From: DATLFI01 sp035524895
GTDB taxonomy: Bacteria; Acidobacteriota; Thermoanaerobaculia; Multivoradales; Multivoraceae
Assembly: GCA_035524895.1 (NCBI GenBank)
Contig: DATLFI010000265.1
Location: 1-64,000 of the forward strand
Reading direction: 5' to 3'
DNA length: 64,000 nt
The translations under genes and the position numbers were made by a program. Positions 33,679 to 42,098 of this stretch are shown here, one piece after another. Each line of letters starts with the position of its first letter. The first letter of the stretch is position 1. Under the pieces are notes generated by a model. It searched no databases. It saw nothing but the letters and a program-made list of their open reading frames with translations, and had not been told where the DNA came from.

Positions 33679-34284
33679 ATGTCGTCGATGTCCCAGCCTC
33701 CCTTTCTGCACGCCCTGGCCCTCGACCTGCCCGGCGAGCCGGACCTGTCGCCCGAGGCGCGCAAGTACCTCGCGAAGTGCCGCGAGAAGCTGGGGCTGGT
33801 GCCGAACGTCGTAGCCGCGTACACCTTCGACGAGGCGAAGCTGCGCGCGTTCACCACCTTCTACAACGACCTGATGCTCGGGGACTCGGGCCTGTCGAAG
33901 CTCGAGCGCGAGATGATCGCGGTGGTGGTCTCCTCGGCGAACCGCTGCTTCTACTGTCTCGTGGCGCACGGTGCCACGGTGCGCGAGCTGTCGGGAGACC
34001 CGGTCCTGGGCGAGCTCCTGGTCATGAGCTACCGAGTGGCGGAGCTCAGCGATCGCCATCGCGCGATGCTCGACTTCGCTTGGAAGCTGACGGAGCGCTC
34101 GCACGAGGTGGAGGAGGCCGACCGGCAGCGGCTGCGCGAAGCGGGTTTCTCGGATCGAGACATCTGGGACATATCAGCGGTGGCGGCTTTCTTCAACATG
34201 AGCAACCGCATGGCCTCGGCGGTCGACCTGATGCCGAATCGCGAGTACCACTTCCAGGCTCGCGCCGAGCAGACGAAGGCCTGA
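33679..34284 (+). CDS. AhpD-like / carboxymuconolactone decarboxylase-family peroxidase-related protein
   Basis: A 201-residue helical protein of the 'peroxidase-related enzyme' subgroup. The redox motif is Cys90-Phe-Tyr-Cys93 with His97 (ANRCFYCLVAHG), as in AhpD. It begins FLHALALDLPGEPDLSPEARKYLAKCREKLGLVPNVVAAY, typical of this group, and ends with SNRMASAVDLMPNREYHFQAR. The two-cysteine centre would reduce peroxides or relay thiol electrons in the cytoplasm. Start ATG 33679; a second ATG at 33688 is equally possible. Confidence 0.9.
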   Translation: MSSMSQPPFLHALALDLPGEPDLSPEARKYLAKCREKLGLVPNVVAAYTFDEAKLRAFTTFYNDLMLGDSGLSKLEREMIAVVVSSANRCFYCLVAHGATVRELSGDPVLGELLVMSYRVAELSDRHRAMLDFAWKLTERSHEVEEADRQRLREAGFSDRDIWDISAVAAFFNMSNRMASAVDLMPNREYHFQARAEQTKA

Positions 34285-34310
34285 GACGTTCGTGCCGAGA
34301 CGTTCGTGCC
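34283..34310. repeat. 14-bp tandem duplication
   Basis: Two perfect adjacent copies of GAGACGTTCGTGCC. The first overlaps the stop codon of the AhpD-like gene (TGA at 34282-34284). It lies upstream of the WecB start. Confidence 0.8.
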
Positions 34311-34364
34311 GGGCGCTCGGGTTCGTGCATCGTCGCGACCTCCGCGCGGGTCGGTGAGGACACG

Positions 34365-35537
34365 GTGAGCCCCCGGATCCTGCTCGTCGTCGGCACGCGC
34401 CCCGAAGCGATCAAACTGGCGCCAGTGGTGCAGGCGCTGCGAGCGGCGGGCCAACCGGTCGAGCTGCTTTCGACCGGTCAGCACCGCGAGATGCTCGACC
34501 AGGCGCTCTCCTGCTTCGGGCTGCGCCCCGACATCGACCTGGGTCTGATGGCCCGCGATCAAAGCTTGTCGGAGTTGGTGACACGTGTCGTCACCGGCGT
34601 CGACACGATCCTGCGCGAGCGGCCCCCCGGCCTGCTGGTCGTGCAGGGGGACACCACCACCACGTTCGCCAGCTCGCTCGCCGCCTTCCACCGGCGGGTG
34701 CCGGTGGCGCACGTCGAGGCGGGCCTGCGCAGCTTCGACCGCGCGCAGCCGTTTCCCGAGGAGGTCAACCGCCGGCTGACCACCGTGCTCGCCGACCTGC
34801 ACCTGGCGCCCACGCCTCTCGCGAAGGAGCGGCTGCTCGCCGAGGGTGTAGCAGCCGAGCGCATCGCGGTCACCGGCAACACCGTGGTCGACGCGCTGGT
34901 GCAGATCGTCGCGGCGTTGCCGGCGAGCGAAGCCGCGCCGATCGTGGCACTGCCCGCGGACGCGCGGGTCGTCCTAGCGACCATCCACCGCCGCGAGAGC
35001 TGGGGTGCCGAGCTCGAGGGCGTCTGCCAGGCGCTGGGGCGCCTGGTCGACCGCTTCGCGGACGTGCACGTGGTCCTGCCCGTGCATCTCAACCCCAACG
35101 TGCGTGAGCCGGTGCATCGGAGCCTGGGCGGTCGGGAGCGCGTGCACCTGCTGCCGCCGGTCGACTACCTGCAGTTCGTGCATCTGCTGCGGCGGGCGAC
35201 GCTCGTCGTCACCGACTCGGGAGGGGTGCAGGAGGAGGCGCCCAGCCTGGGCAAGCCACTGCTCCTTCTGCGCCACGTCACCGAGCGCCCAGAAGCCTTC
35301 GCTGCCGGCGCCGCGCTGCTGGTCGGCACCGATCCGGACCGAATCGTGGCCGAGGCGTCGCGCCTGCTCGAGGATCCCGCCGCCTACCGCGCGATGACCG
35401 GCGTGCCGAACCCCTATGGCGACGGCCGCGCCGCTGGTCGCGTCGTGGAAGCGATCGAGCGGTTCTTGGCGGGGGAGGTTCCGGTACTGGAAGCGAGCAG
35501 GGAATTTCGTCCCGAGTCACCGGCGAGCTCGCGGTAG
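34365..35537 (+). CDS. wecB: UDP-N-acetylglucosamine 2-epimerase (non-hydrolysing)
   Basis: A 390-residue cytoplasmic GT-B fold enzyme interconverting UDP-GlcNAc and UDP-ManNAc for surface polysaccharide synthesis. Start GTG 34365 (SPRILLVVGTRPEAIKLAPV), with GAGGA just before. Key segments are STGQHREMLDQALSCF, VQGDTTTTFASSLAAFH, HVEAGLRSFDRAQPFPEE (containing catalytic acid residues), ATIHRRESW and the UDP-binding VTDSGGVQEEAPSLGKPLL. No polysaccharide cluster surrounds it. The last codons overlap the decayed VWA fragment on the opposite strand. Confidence 0.93.
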   Translation: MSPRILLVVGTRPEAIKLAPVVQALRAAGQPVELLSTGQHREMLDQALSCFGLRPDIDLGLMARDQSLSELVTRVVTGVDTILRERPPGLLVVQGDTTTTFASSLAAFHRRVPVAHVEAGLRSFDRAQPFPEEVNRRLTTVLADLHLAPTPLAKERLLAEGVAAERIAVTGNTVVDALVQIVAALPASEAAPIVALPADARVVLATIHRRESWGAELEGVCQALGRLVDRFADVHVVLPVHLNPNVREPVHRSLGGRERVHLLPPVDYLQFVHLLRRATLVVTDSGGVQEEAPSLGKPLLLLRHVTERPEAFAAGAALLVGTDPDRIVAEASRLLEDPAAYRAMTGVPNPYGDGRAAGRVVEAIERFLAGEVPVLEASREFRPESPASSR

Positions 35538-35752
35538 ACCTCGCCGAGCCCGGCGAGGTCGTCGAGGAAGAGGCTCGAGCCGCCGGTCTCGCTCGCGAGC
35601 GCGGCGAGGACCTGGCGCGGGTTGTCGGGTCCCTTGCGCGGCAGCGGGATCCCTATCGCGTAGATGGCGGCCTCCGAGCGGCGCGCGTACTCATTCCGAA
35701 GCCGCGGGAGAATCGCGATCCGTTCGCGGGCGTCGAGTCGGTGCACGATGTC
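35515..35752 (-). pseudogene. Remnant of a VWFA-related protein (C-terminal fragment)
   Basis: The minus strand between wecB and the next gene encodes about 80 residues resembling the end of a VWA domain: LRNEYARRSEAAIYAIGIP, then RQVLAALASETGGSSLFLDD and LAGLGEVYRELAGD. These match the usual 'ALAxxTGGrsFxxddlxeLxxiYxxIaxxL' tail of VWFA-related proteins. No upstream VWA core with DxSxS is present in frame, and the expected 'RSQYLLGY' ending is replaced by unrelated sequence. It starts right where the 35754 gene stops. It may be debris of a gene related to 32313-33521, or an overlooked 3' extension joined by a frameshift. Confidence 0.5.
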
Positions 35753-35753
35753 G

Positions 35754-36482
35754 CTACGAGCGGCTGCCGCTGCGACCCAGGCAGTCGCGAAGCTCTGTTG
35801 CGTCTCGAGCCTCCGCCACGCAGGCGCGAAGTGCGTCGAGACACCGGTCGCGTTTCTTGCCCTTCTCGGCGCCGCAACGCTCGGCCTCGACCAGCAGCGC
35901 CTCCTCGAGCGCGACCGCCTCGCGGATCTCTTCTGCGCTGACGTCGGAGCGCAGCCCGAAGGCTTCGGCGATCGTCGTGCGGGCACTGTCGAGCGAGAAC
36001 GACGTCTCCTTGTACCCGCCGCCGTTCAGGAAGTACGTCACTTCGATCGTCTCGCCCTGCATCAGCTCGCGAAGCAGGCCCGTGAGCGCCTCGCCGGAGC
36101 CGTTCCAGACCGGAAACGCTGCCCAGGTCAGACCTGTGCCGGCGAGTGGAACCTGTCGCTGCGGTCCGCCGTCGATCGAGATCCGCGGAGGCTCCGCCTG
36201 GTCGAGGAAGTCCCGATCGCCGACCGGGAGCTTGAAGATGGCGCGCACGCTACCGTGCGGGTCGCGCGCGAGCATCAGCGAGTGGCCTCGCTCGTTGAGG
36301 CCGATCACCGCATCGAGCGCGTCGCCGGTGTCGGGATCGATTGCCTCGCCTCGTCGCCAGTCTGCCTGCGCGTCCGGGACGAAGCAGAGCAGCGCCAAGG
36401 TCAGCGCGATCGACCACCGCCAGGGCGTGGCTGGGAGGCGGGGACGCTGCGCTGGCGATCCTGCGAGGCTGGCGGAGAGCAT
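35754..36482 (-). CDS. Secreted protein of unknown function
   Basis: A 242-residue protein. ATG 36482 is supported by GCGAGGAGC immediately upstream. A signal peptide follows a 20-residue basic n-region (WRWSIALTLALLCFVPDAQA). The mature part has strand-rich stretches (LMLARDPHGSVRAIFKLPVGDRDFL, ETIEVTYFLNGGGYKETSFSL) and a C-terminal helical segment with four cysteines (ERCGAEKGKKRDRC, LRACVAEARD, ELRDCLG) that could form two disulfides. I do not recognise the family. It lies next to a decayed VWA fragment; a joint origin is possible but not demonstrable by eye. Confidence 0.65.
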   Translation of the reverse strand: MLSASLAGSPAQRPRLPATPWRWSIALTLALLCFVPDAQADWRRGEAIDPDTGDALDAVIGLNERGHSLMLARDPHGSVRAIFKLPVGDRDFLDQAEPPRISIDGGPQRQVPLAGTGLTWAAFPVWNGSGEALTGLLRELMQGETIEVTYFLNGGGYKETSFSLDSARTTIAEAFGLRSDVSAEEIREAVALEEALLVEAERCGAEKGKKRDRCLDALRACVAEARDATELRDCLGRSGSRS

Positions 36483-36611
36483 AGGCTCCTCGCTCGCGGG
36501 TTGCGAGACGGTGCGATCCAAAGGCATGGAGTCGTCGGCCATGGCGATCGGCGAGCAGGCTGAGTCTGACGCAGTGCGGCCGCGGAGCCCACAGGCGGTC
36601 GCCAGCTCGTG

Positions 36612-37208
36612 ATGCGCATCGACGGCGACCGACTCCCGACGCTCGAAACGGAGCGCCTGCTCCTGCGCTGGCTGGACGACCGCGACGTCGCGGCGCTGCA
36701 GGAGGTCTTCTCGCACCCAGACGTGCTGCGGTACTGGGGTGGCGACCCGGCACACGACGCGGCCGGCGCCCGCCGGCTGCTGGCGCAGATACACGATGGC
36801 TACGCGCGCTGCGAGCTGTTCCAGTGGGGTATCGCCCGTCGCGGCGACGACCGGGTCGTGGGCACGTGCACGCTCACGCGCTTCGATTCACGGAACCGTC
36901 GCGCCGAGGTCGGCTTCGCGCTCGCTCGGCAACACTGGGGACATGGCTACGCCAGCGAGGCGATGTCGTCGTTGATCGCTTTCGCGTTCGCGGAGCTCGA
37001 CCTGATCCGGCTCGAGGCCGACGCCGATCCACGCAACGACCGCTCCATCGCAGTGCTGGAGCGGCTGGGCTTTCTCCGCGAGGGATTGCTGCGCGAGCGC
37101 TGGCTGGTGGCGGGAGAGGCGCAGGACTCCGTTGTATTTGGTCTGCTGCGTAGAGAGTGGAGGGTCGTCGCTGGCGCGCCCTTCCCGCGAGGGTCCTCGC
37201 GCGCCTGA
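36612..37208 (+). CDS. GNAT-family N-acetyltransferase (RimJ/RimL type)
   Basis: A 198-residue acetyltransferase. The opening LPTLETERLLLRWLDDRDVAALQEVFSHPDVLRYWGG is characteristic of RimJ/RimL-like enzymes. The acetyl-CoA loop lies in RRAEVGFALARQHWGHGYASEAM (Q/RxxGxG/A-type), followed by DPRNDRSIAVLERLGFLREGLLRE. Substrates of this group are N-terminal amino groups of ribosomal proteins, or antibiotics and small amines; which one is not clear. A GTG at 36609 is an alternative start. Confidence 0.9.
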   Translation: MRIDGDRLPTLETERLLLRWLDDRDVAALQEVFSHPDVLRYWGGDPAHDAAGARRLLAQIHDGYARCELFQWGIARRGDDRVVGTCTLTRFDSRNRRAEVGFALARQHWGHGYASEAMSSLIAFAFAELDLIRLEADADPRNDRSIAVLERLGFLREGLLRERWLVAGEAQDSVVFGLLRREWRVVAGAPFPRGSSRA

Positions 37209-37233
37209 AACTCGATGCCTCCTTAGGGCGTAC

Positions 37234-37262
37234 TTGGGTCCGATACCTTAGTTTTCGATATA
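37234..37262 (+). promoter_or_regulatory. Possible sigma70-like promoter of the PadR-ADOP unit
   Basis: TTGGGT (37234-37239) and GATATA (37257-37262) are separated by 17 bases within an AT-rich patch. GAGGAAC and the GTG start of the PadR gene follow. The surrounding CGATACC...GATATATCC could also hold an operator for PadR autoregulation. Based on sequence resemblance only. Confidence 0.35.
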
Positions 37263-37278
37263 TCCGCCCGAGGAACCC

Positions 37279-37638
37279 GTGACCGGCCGATCTGCTCCCC
37301 GCCCGCCCCGGCTCTCGCCGGCTTTGCTACACCTACTGCTGGCGCTCACCGATGGGCCGAAGCACGGCTACGCCTTGATGCTGGAGGCGCGCGAGCGGAC
37401 CGGCGGCCGGGTGCGGCTCGGTCCGGGCTCGCTCTACTGGGCGCTCGACCGCCTCGCGGAGGCGGACCTCATCTCCGAGACGGTCGCGCCGCCGCCGTCG
37501 ACGACCGACGAGTCGGCGGCTGGCGAGGAGCGGCGGCGCTACTGGCGACTCACCGACGCGGGGCGAGATCGTTTGCGGGAGGAAGCGGGCTCGCTCGCGG
37601 CGCTGGTCGACCTGGCGCGCGTCCGGGGCGTGCTGTGA
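37279..37638 (+). CDS. PadR-family transcriptional regulator
   Basis: A 119-residue winged-helix repressor. GTG 37279 has GAGG 8 bases upstream. The family core is LSPALLHLLLALTDGPKHGYALMLEARERTGGRVRLGPGSLYWALDRL, followed by the wing ERRRYWRLTDAGRDRLREEA. It is short, lacking the C-terminal dimerisation helices of long PadR proteins. It is placed 39 bp before an ADOP permease, the standard arrangement in Acidobacteriota, so it probably controls that permease in response to an unknown ligand. Confidence 0.92.
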   Translation: MTGRSAPRPPRLSPALLHLLLALTDGPKHGYALMLEARERTGGRVRLGPGSLYWALDRLAEADLISETVAPPPSTTDESAAGEERRRYWRLTDAGRDRLREEAGSLAALVDLARVRGVL

Positions 37639-37677
37639 GGCCTCGGCGAGGTGTGACGCGATCCGGTCGATGACGGA

Positions 37678-40377
37678 GTGGCGGACACCGTGAACACGAA
37701 CGACCCATCCTTCGATCGTGCGGAGCGTCTCTACGCCCGCCTGCTGCGACTGCTGCCAGCGGTGCTTCGCGAGCGCCATGGCGTGGAGATGAGATCGACT
37801 TTCCGGGCCCTCTCGCAAGAGCATCGCGGTGCCGCTGCGCGTGTCCAGCTCTGGCTCGGGATTCTGCTCGACCTCGCCTTGCTCGTGCCGCGAGCCTGGC
37901 TCCGCGAGGCGATGCCCGGTCCGGTCGGTCCGCGGCGGCGCGGCAGTGAGCGCCACCCTCGGGCGGCGGCGCTGGCCCGCGACCTCTTCACCGCGTTGCG
38001 CCAGATTTGCCGGCGTCCTGGTCTCGCCGCGGTGGCGGTCAGCACGCTCGCGCTGGGCCTGGCTGCGGCCACCACGATCTTCGGCTTCATCGACGGCGTG
38101 CTGCTCGAGCCCTTGCCGTACCGCGACCCCGAGCGCCTGGTCGCGCTGTTCCAGGACGAGGGTCGCGACGACGGCCGGTACCCGGCGTCGCCCGCGGCCT
38201 TCCTCGCCTGGCGGGCGGAGGGTGAGGGCCTGCAGCAGCTCACCGCCGCGCGGCCGTTTGCTCCGGTGCTCGGCGGCGAGCAGGGTGCGCGCAGGGTCGA
38301 GGGTCTGCTCGCGACGCCGGAGCTGTTCGAGCTGCTCGGCGTGTCGCCGCTGCTCGGCACGACCTTCTCCGCCACCGCGGAGCAGGTTGCGGCCGGCGAG
38401 AAGGTGGTGGTGCTCGGCTGGGCTTTGTGGCAGCGCGAGCTGGGCGGCCGCGCGGACATCGTGAGCGAGACGCTACGACTCGACGGCGAGCCGTACCGGG
38501 TGCTCGGCGTCATGCCGAAGGGCTTCCGTTTCCCGCCGTTCTGGGCCACCGGTGCCGAGCTGTGGGCGCCGCTGGTGTTCGAGCCGCGCGATGCCGAGTG
38601 GGGCGCTCGGTTCCTGCGAGTGTTCGGGAGGCTCGGGCCGGATGCCACCGTCGAAGCAGCGCAGGCGTCGTACAAGGCACTCGGCGACACGCTCGCCGCC
38701 GCCCGGCCCGACCTTCACGCGGGCACCACCATTCGGGTCGAGGCGTTGCGCGAGCCGGCGCTGAGCGAGATCCGGCCGGTGCTGTTGGGGCTCCTTGCGG
38801 CGGTTGGCCTGCTGCTGCTGCTGGTCTGCGCCAACGTCGTGGGGCTGCTGGTGTGCCGCGGCATCGAGCGCGGTGGTGAGCTGGCGGTGCGCGCGGCGCT
38901 CGGCGCGTCGCGCCAAAGACTGGTCGCGCAGTTCCTGGTCGAGGCCGTCGTTCTCTGCGGTCTCGGCGGGATGCTCGGAGTCTCCCTGGCGGCCTTCGCG
39001 CTGCCGCTGGTCGCCGGGCTGTTCTCGTCGTCGCTGCCGGTGACCGCCGTGATCGGGATCGACGGCCGCACAGTCGTGCTCGGGCTGCTGCTGGCGCTCG
39101 CCTGCGCGCCGCCGTTCGCTTTGGCCGCGGTGTTCGGCGCGCCGGAAGGCCGGCTCGCCGCGACCCTACGCGGTGGTCGCGCCGTCGGTCTGCCGCGTCG
39201 CGCGCTGCGTTCCGCGCTGGTCACGCTGCAGGTGGCCTTGGCGGTCGCGTTGCTGGCGGGTGCGGGGCTGCTGGTGCGCACCGTGCGCGAGCTGCTGCAC
39301 CACGATCCAGGCTACCGAGTCGAGCGCGTAGTCGCGCTCGACCTCGCGCTGTCGGGGTCGAGCCATCGGCCGCCGGAGAAACGCGCGGAGCTCCTCGACC
39401 CGTTGCTCGAGCAGGCGCGGGCCTTGCCGGGGGTCGAGGCCGTCGGGATCGTCTACCACCTGCCGGTGGGCGGCGACCTGTGGCAGGTGCCGTTCCGCGC
39501 GGCCGAAGCCCCGCCGCCGAAGTCGGGCGAGGAGGAACCCGCGGCGATGCGCATTGCCGATTCCGGCTACGCCGAGGCGATCGGGATGCGGTTGTTGCGC
39601 GGCCGCTGGCTGGAGCCCACCGACGTCGCTGGAGCGCCGCCGGTGGTCGCCGTCAACGAGACACTCGCGCGCGCCACCTGGCCGGGTGCCGACGCCGTGG
39701 GTCGACAGCTCCAGGTCGCGGACTGGCCTGCCCTGTCCGTGGTGGGGGTCTACGCCGACACCGACCAGGGGAGCCTGGCGTCGACGATCCGTCCCGAGCT
39801 CTACTTCCCGCTCGCCCAGGATCCGACGCCTTGGAACGACCAGATGACGCTCGTGCTCCGTGGCCCCGAGACTGCGACGCCGGCGGCCGCCGCGGTGCGG
39901 GCGCTGCTGACGCGGCTCGACCCGGACGCCGCTCTGCACTCGCCGCGGACCCTCGTGCAGGTCCACGCCGAGCAGATCAGCCGGCAGCGCGCGAGCTCGT
40001 GGCTGCTCGCGTCCTTCGGCTCGGCGGCGCTGGTGCTGTGCGCGATCGGCCTCTTCGGGTTACTGGCGGAGCTCCAGGCTCGGCGGCGCGCCGAGATCGG
40101 GCTGCGACTGGCGCTCGGCGCCGGTCGCGGCCGCATCCTCGCGCTGGTGACGCGCGACGCGCTGCGCGTCGCGGTGCCGGGCATCGTCGCGGGGCTCGCA
40201 GGTTCGGTGCTGCTGGGTCGCGCGCTCGAGAGCCAGCTCTACGGCGTCGAGCCGGTCGACGGCCCGACCATCGCGGTGATCGCGCTGCTCGCGCTGGCCA
40301 CCGTGATGGTCGCGGTCGCGGTGCCGGCGCGGCGCGCCGCGGCCGTCGATCCGGCGAGCTCGCTGCGCGGCGAGTAG
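37678..40377 (+). CDS. ADOP-family (acidobacterial duplicated orphan permease) MacB/FtsX-type protein
   Basis: An 899-residue membrane protein. Residues ~1-85 are the ADOP-specific N-terminal extension. It then shows DLFTALRQICRRPGLAAVAVSTLALGLAAATTIFGFIDGVLLEPLPYRDPERLVAL, the first membrane helix and MacB-like periplasmic region. Two FtsX permease units follow, one near residues 360-450 and one near 770-895, separated by a second periplasmic domain. No ATPase gene is adjacent, as is usual for this 'orphan' family. Start GTG 37678; GTG 37690 is an alternative. Role by analogy: mechanotransmission or export with a distant ATPase. Confidence 0.93.
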   Translation: MADTVNTNDPSFDRAERLYARLLRLLPAVLRERHGVEMRSTFRALSQEHRGAAARVQLWLGILLDLALLVPRAWLREAMPGPVGPRRRGSERHPRAAALARDLFTALRQICRRPGLAAVAVSTLALGLAAATTIFGFIDGVLLEPLPYRDPERLVALFQDEGRDDGRYPASPAAFLAWRAEGEGLQQLTAARPFAPVLGGEQGARRVEGLLATPELFELLGVSPLLGTTFSATAEQVAAGEKVVVLGWALWQRELGGRADIVSETLRLDGEPYRVLGVMPKGFRFPPFWATGAELWAPLVFEPRDAEWGARFLRVFGRLGPDATVEAAQASYKALGDTLAAARPDLHAGTTIRVEALREPALSEIRPVLLGLLAAVGLLLLLVCANVVGLLVCRGIERGGELAVRAALGASRQRLVAQFLVEAVVLCGLGGMLGVSLAAFALPLVAGLFSSSLPVTAVIGIDGRTVVLGLLLALACAPPFALAAVFGAPEGRLAATLRGGRAVGLPRRALRSALVTLQVALAVALLAGAGLLVRTVRELLHHDPGYRVERVVALDLALSGSSHRPPEKRAELLDPLLEQARALPGVEAVGIVYHLPVGGDLWQVPFRAAEAPPPKSGEEEPAAMRIADSGYAEAIGMRLLRGRWLEPTDVAGAPPVVAVNETLARATWPGADAVGRQLQVADWPALSVVGVYADTDQGSLASTIRPELYFPLAQDPTPWNDQMTLVLRGPETATPAAAAVRALLTRLDPDAALHSPRTLVQVHAEQISRQRASSWLLASFGSAALVLCAIGLFGLLAELQARRRAEIGLRLALGAGRGRILALVTRDALRVAVPGIVAGLAGSVLLGRALESQLYGVEPVDGPTIAVIALLALATVMVAVAVPARRAAAVDPASSLRGE

Positions 40378-40521
40378 TGTTGCGCGCGGTGCAGGTCCGG
40401 TGCAGGTCGAGGACCTGACCGCGGGGGCTGCGCGAAGGCGATGATTGCTCTCGAGGATGACACGGACGCCTGGACCGATTCGCACCGCGATCTCACGACT
40501 CCACTCGAGGACGCTAGAGAG

Positions 40522-42024
40522 GTGATCCGAGTGGCAGGTCGTCGTCCGCTGTTGCCCTGGTTAGGCGTCGCGACGGCGGTGGCGGGAGCGTGCCTGGTGG
40601 TCTCCTGCGGCGGCGATGCGGCGCTCGCTCGCTTTCCGCCCTGGCTCGAACGCTGCGCTCCGCCCCAGGGTGTCGCCGGGCCAATGCTCTGTGGCAGCTA
40701 TTCGGTCCCGGAGGATCGCTCCGCACCATCCGGGCGACGCCTCGACCTTCGGGTCGTGGTGCTCCCCGCGACCGGCGACCGCCTGCCTGAGCCAGTCTGG
40801 TTCCTCGACGGCGGTCCGGGGGCCGCGGCCACCGAGGCGGTGGCGGACATCGCGACGGTGCTCGCGCCGTTGCGGGCGCGACGCGACTTGGTGTTCGTCG
40901 ATCAGCGCGGGACCGGGAGAAGCGGTTCGCTCGACTGCGCCGAGCCTTCGCTCGACGGTCCGTTGCAATCCTTCTTCGAGGACTTCCTGCCCGTCGAGCG
41001 GGTGCGCGAGTGTCGCGAGCGGCTCGAGCGCGTCGCCGACCTGCGGCTCTACACGACCCCGATCGCGATCGACGACTTCGAGGAGGTGCGCCGGGCGCTC
41101 GGCTACGAGCGAGTGATCCTCTTCGGCATCTCGTACGGCACCCGCGCGGCGCTGGTGTACCTGCGACGACACCCGGAGAGCGTGGTCGCTGCGGCCCTCA
41201 AGGGCGTGGCACCGGTCGACATGCGCAACCCGCTGCCGTTTTCCCGCGCGCTCGATCGCACCATCGGCGCGATCCTCGACGCCTGCGTCGCCGACCGCGC
41301 CTGTCGAGCCGCCCACCCCGATCCCCACGACGATTGGGCGACAGTGCGCGCCGCGTTCGGCGGCGGTACGGTCGAAGCGCTGGTCACCCACCCTCGCACC
41401 GGCGAGCAGGAGCGCGTCCGGCTCTCGCGCGGCGTCTTTGCCGACGGGCTGCGGCACCTGCTCTACCAGGTAGCGGGCGCTGCCGAGCTGCCCGCCCTGC
41501 TGCGTGCCGCGGCCGGCGACGACTTCTCTCCCTTCGCCGAACGCGAGCTCGCCCAGCGTGCCGGCCTCGACTTCCTGCTGGCGGACGGCGTCTTCCTGAC
41601 GGTGACCTGCAGCGAGGACCTGCGCTTCGTCACCGAGGCGGACATCGAGCGAGAGACGGCCGACACCTTCCTCGCCGACTACCGGGTCCGTCGCCAGCTC
41701 GCCGCGTGTGCCGTGTGGCCGCCGGGAGACGTCATCGGAGAGCCACTTCTCGAGCCGGTGCGCGCGGACGTGCCCGTGCTCTTGCTCTCCGGAGAGCTCG
41801 ATCCCGCGACCCCGCCAGACGGTGCCGAGCGGACGGCACGAGAGCTGCCGCGATCGCGGCACCTGGTGATGCCGAGCTCGTCCCACGGATTCTCGCCGGG
41901 CGGCTGCGAGAGACGGTTGTTGGTCGAGTTCCTCGAGACCGGGTCGTTGGAAGGGCTCGACCTTTCCTGTATCGAACGAGCTCGGCTGCCCCGGTTCGAG
42001 ACTGGCAACGCCCGGCGGCGATAG
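40522..42024 (+). CDS. Lipoprotein alpha/beta hydrolase with TAP-like C-terminal domain
   Basis: A 500-residue exported hydrolase of the tripeptidyl-aminopeptidase/proline-iminopeptidase type. Start GTG 40522, after AGAGAG, gives a lipoprotein signal ending LVVSCGG. The oxyanion motif VWFLDGGPGAAATEA and VFVDQRGTGRSG are typical of proline iminopeptidase-like enzymes. The triad is Ser204 (GISYGTR), Asp427 (SGELDPATPP) and His455 (SSSHGFS). The C-terminal TAP-like region supplies the last two. It likely trims N-terminal residues of peptides at the cell envelope. An in-frame ATG at 40441 would add 27 polar residues before the signal and is less likely. Confidence 0.88.
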   Translation: MIRVAGRRPLLPWLGVATAVAGACLVVSCGGDAALARFPPWLERCAPPQGVAGPMLCGSYSVPEDRSAPSGRRLDLRVVVLPATGDRLPEPVWFLDGGPGAAATEAVADIATVLAPLRARRDLVFVDQRGTGRSGSLDCAEPSLDGPLQSFFEDFLPVERVRECRERLERVADLRLYTTPIAIDDFEEVRRALGYERVILFGISYGTRAALVYLRRHPESVVAAALKGVAPVDMRNPLPFSRALDRTIGAILDACVADRACRAAHPDPHDDWATVRAAFGGGTVEALVTHPRTGEQERVRLSRGVFADGLRHLLYQVAGAAELPALLRAAAGDDFSPFAERELAQRAGLDFLLADGVFLTVTCSEDLRFVTEADIERETADTFLADYRVRRQLAACAVWPPGDVIGEPLLEPVRADVPVLLLSGELDPATPPDGAERTARELPRSRHLVMPSSSHGFSPGGCERRLLVEFLETGSLEGLDLSCIERARLPRFETGNARRR

Positions 42025-42098
42025 CATGCTGATGCCTCCGCGGGAGCTCGAGTGTCGAGCCGGTCGCTACCGCAGACTGCCCGCCGCCGCCCCGAGCC

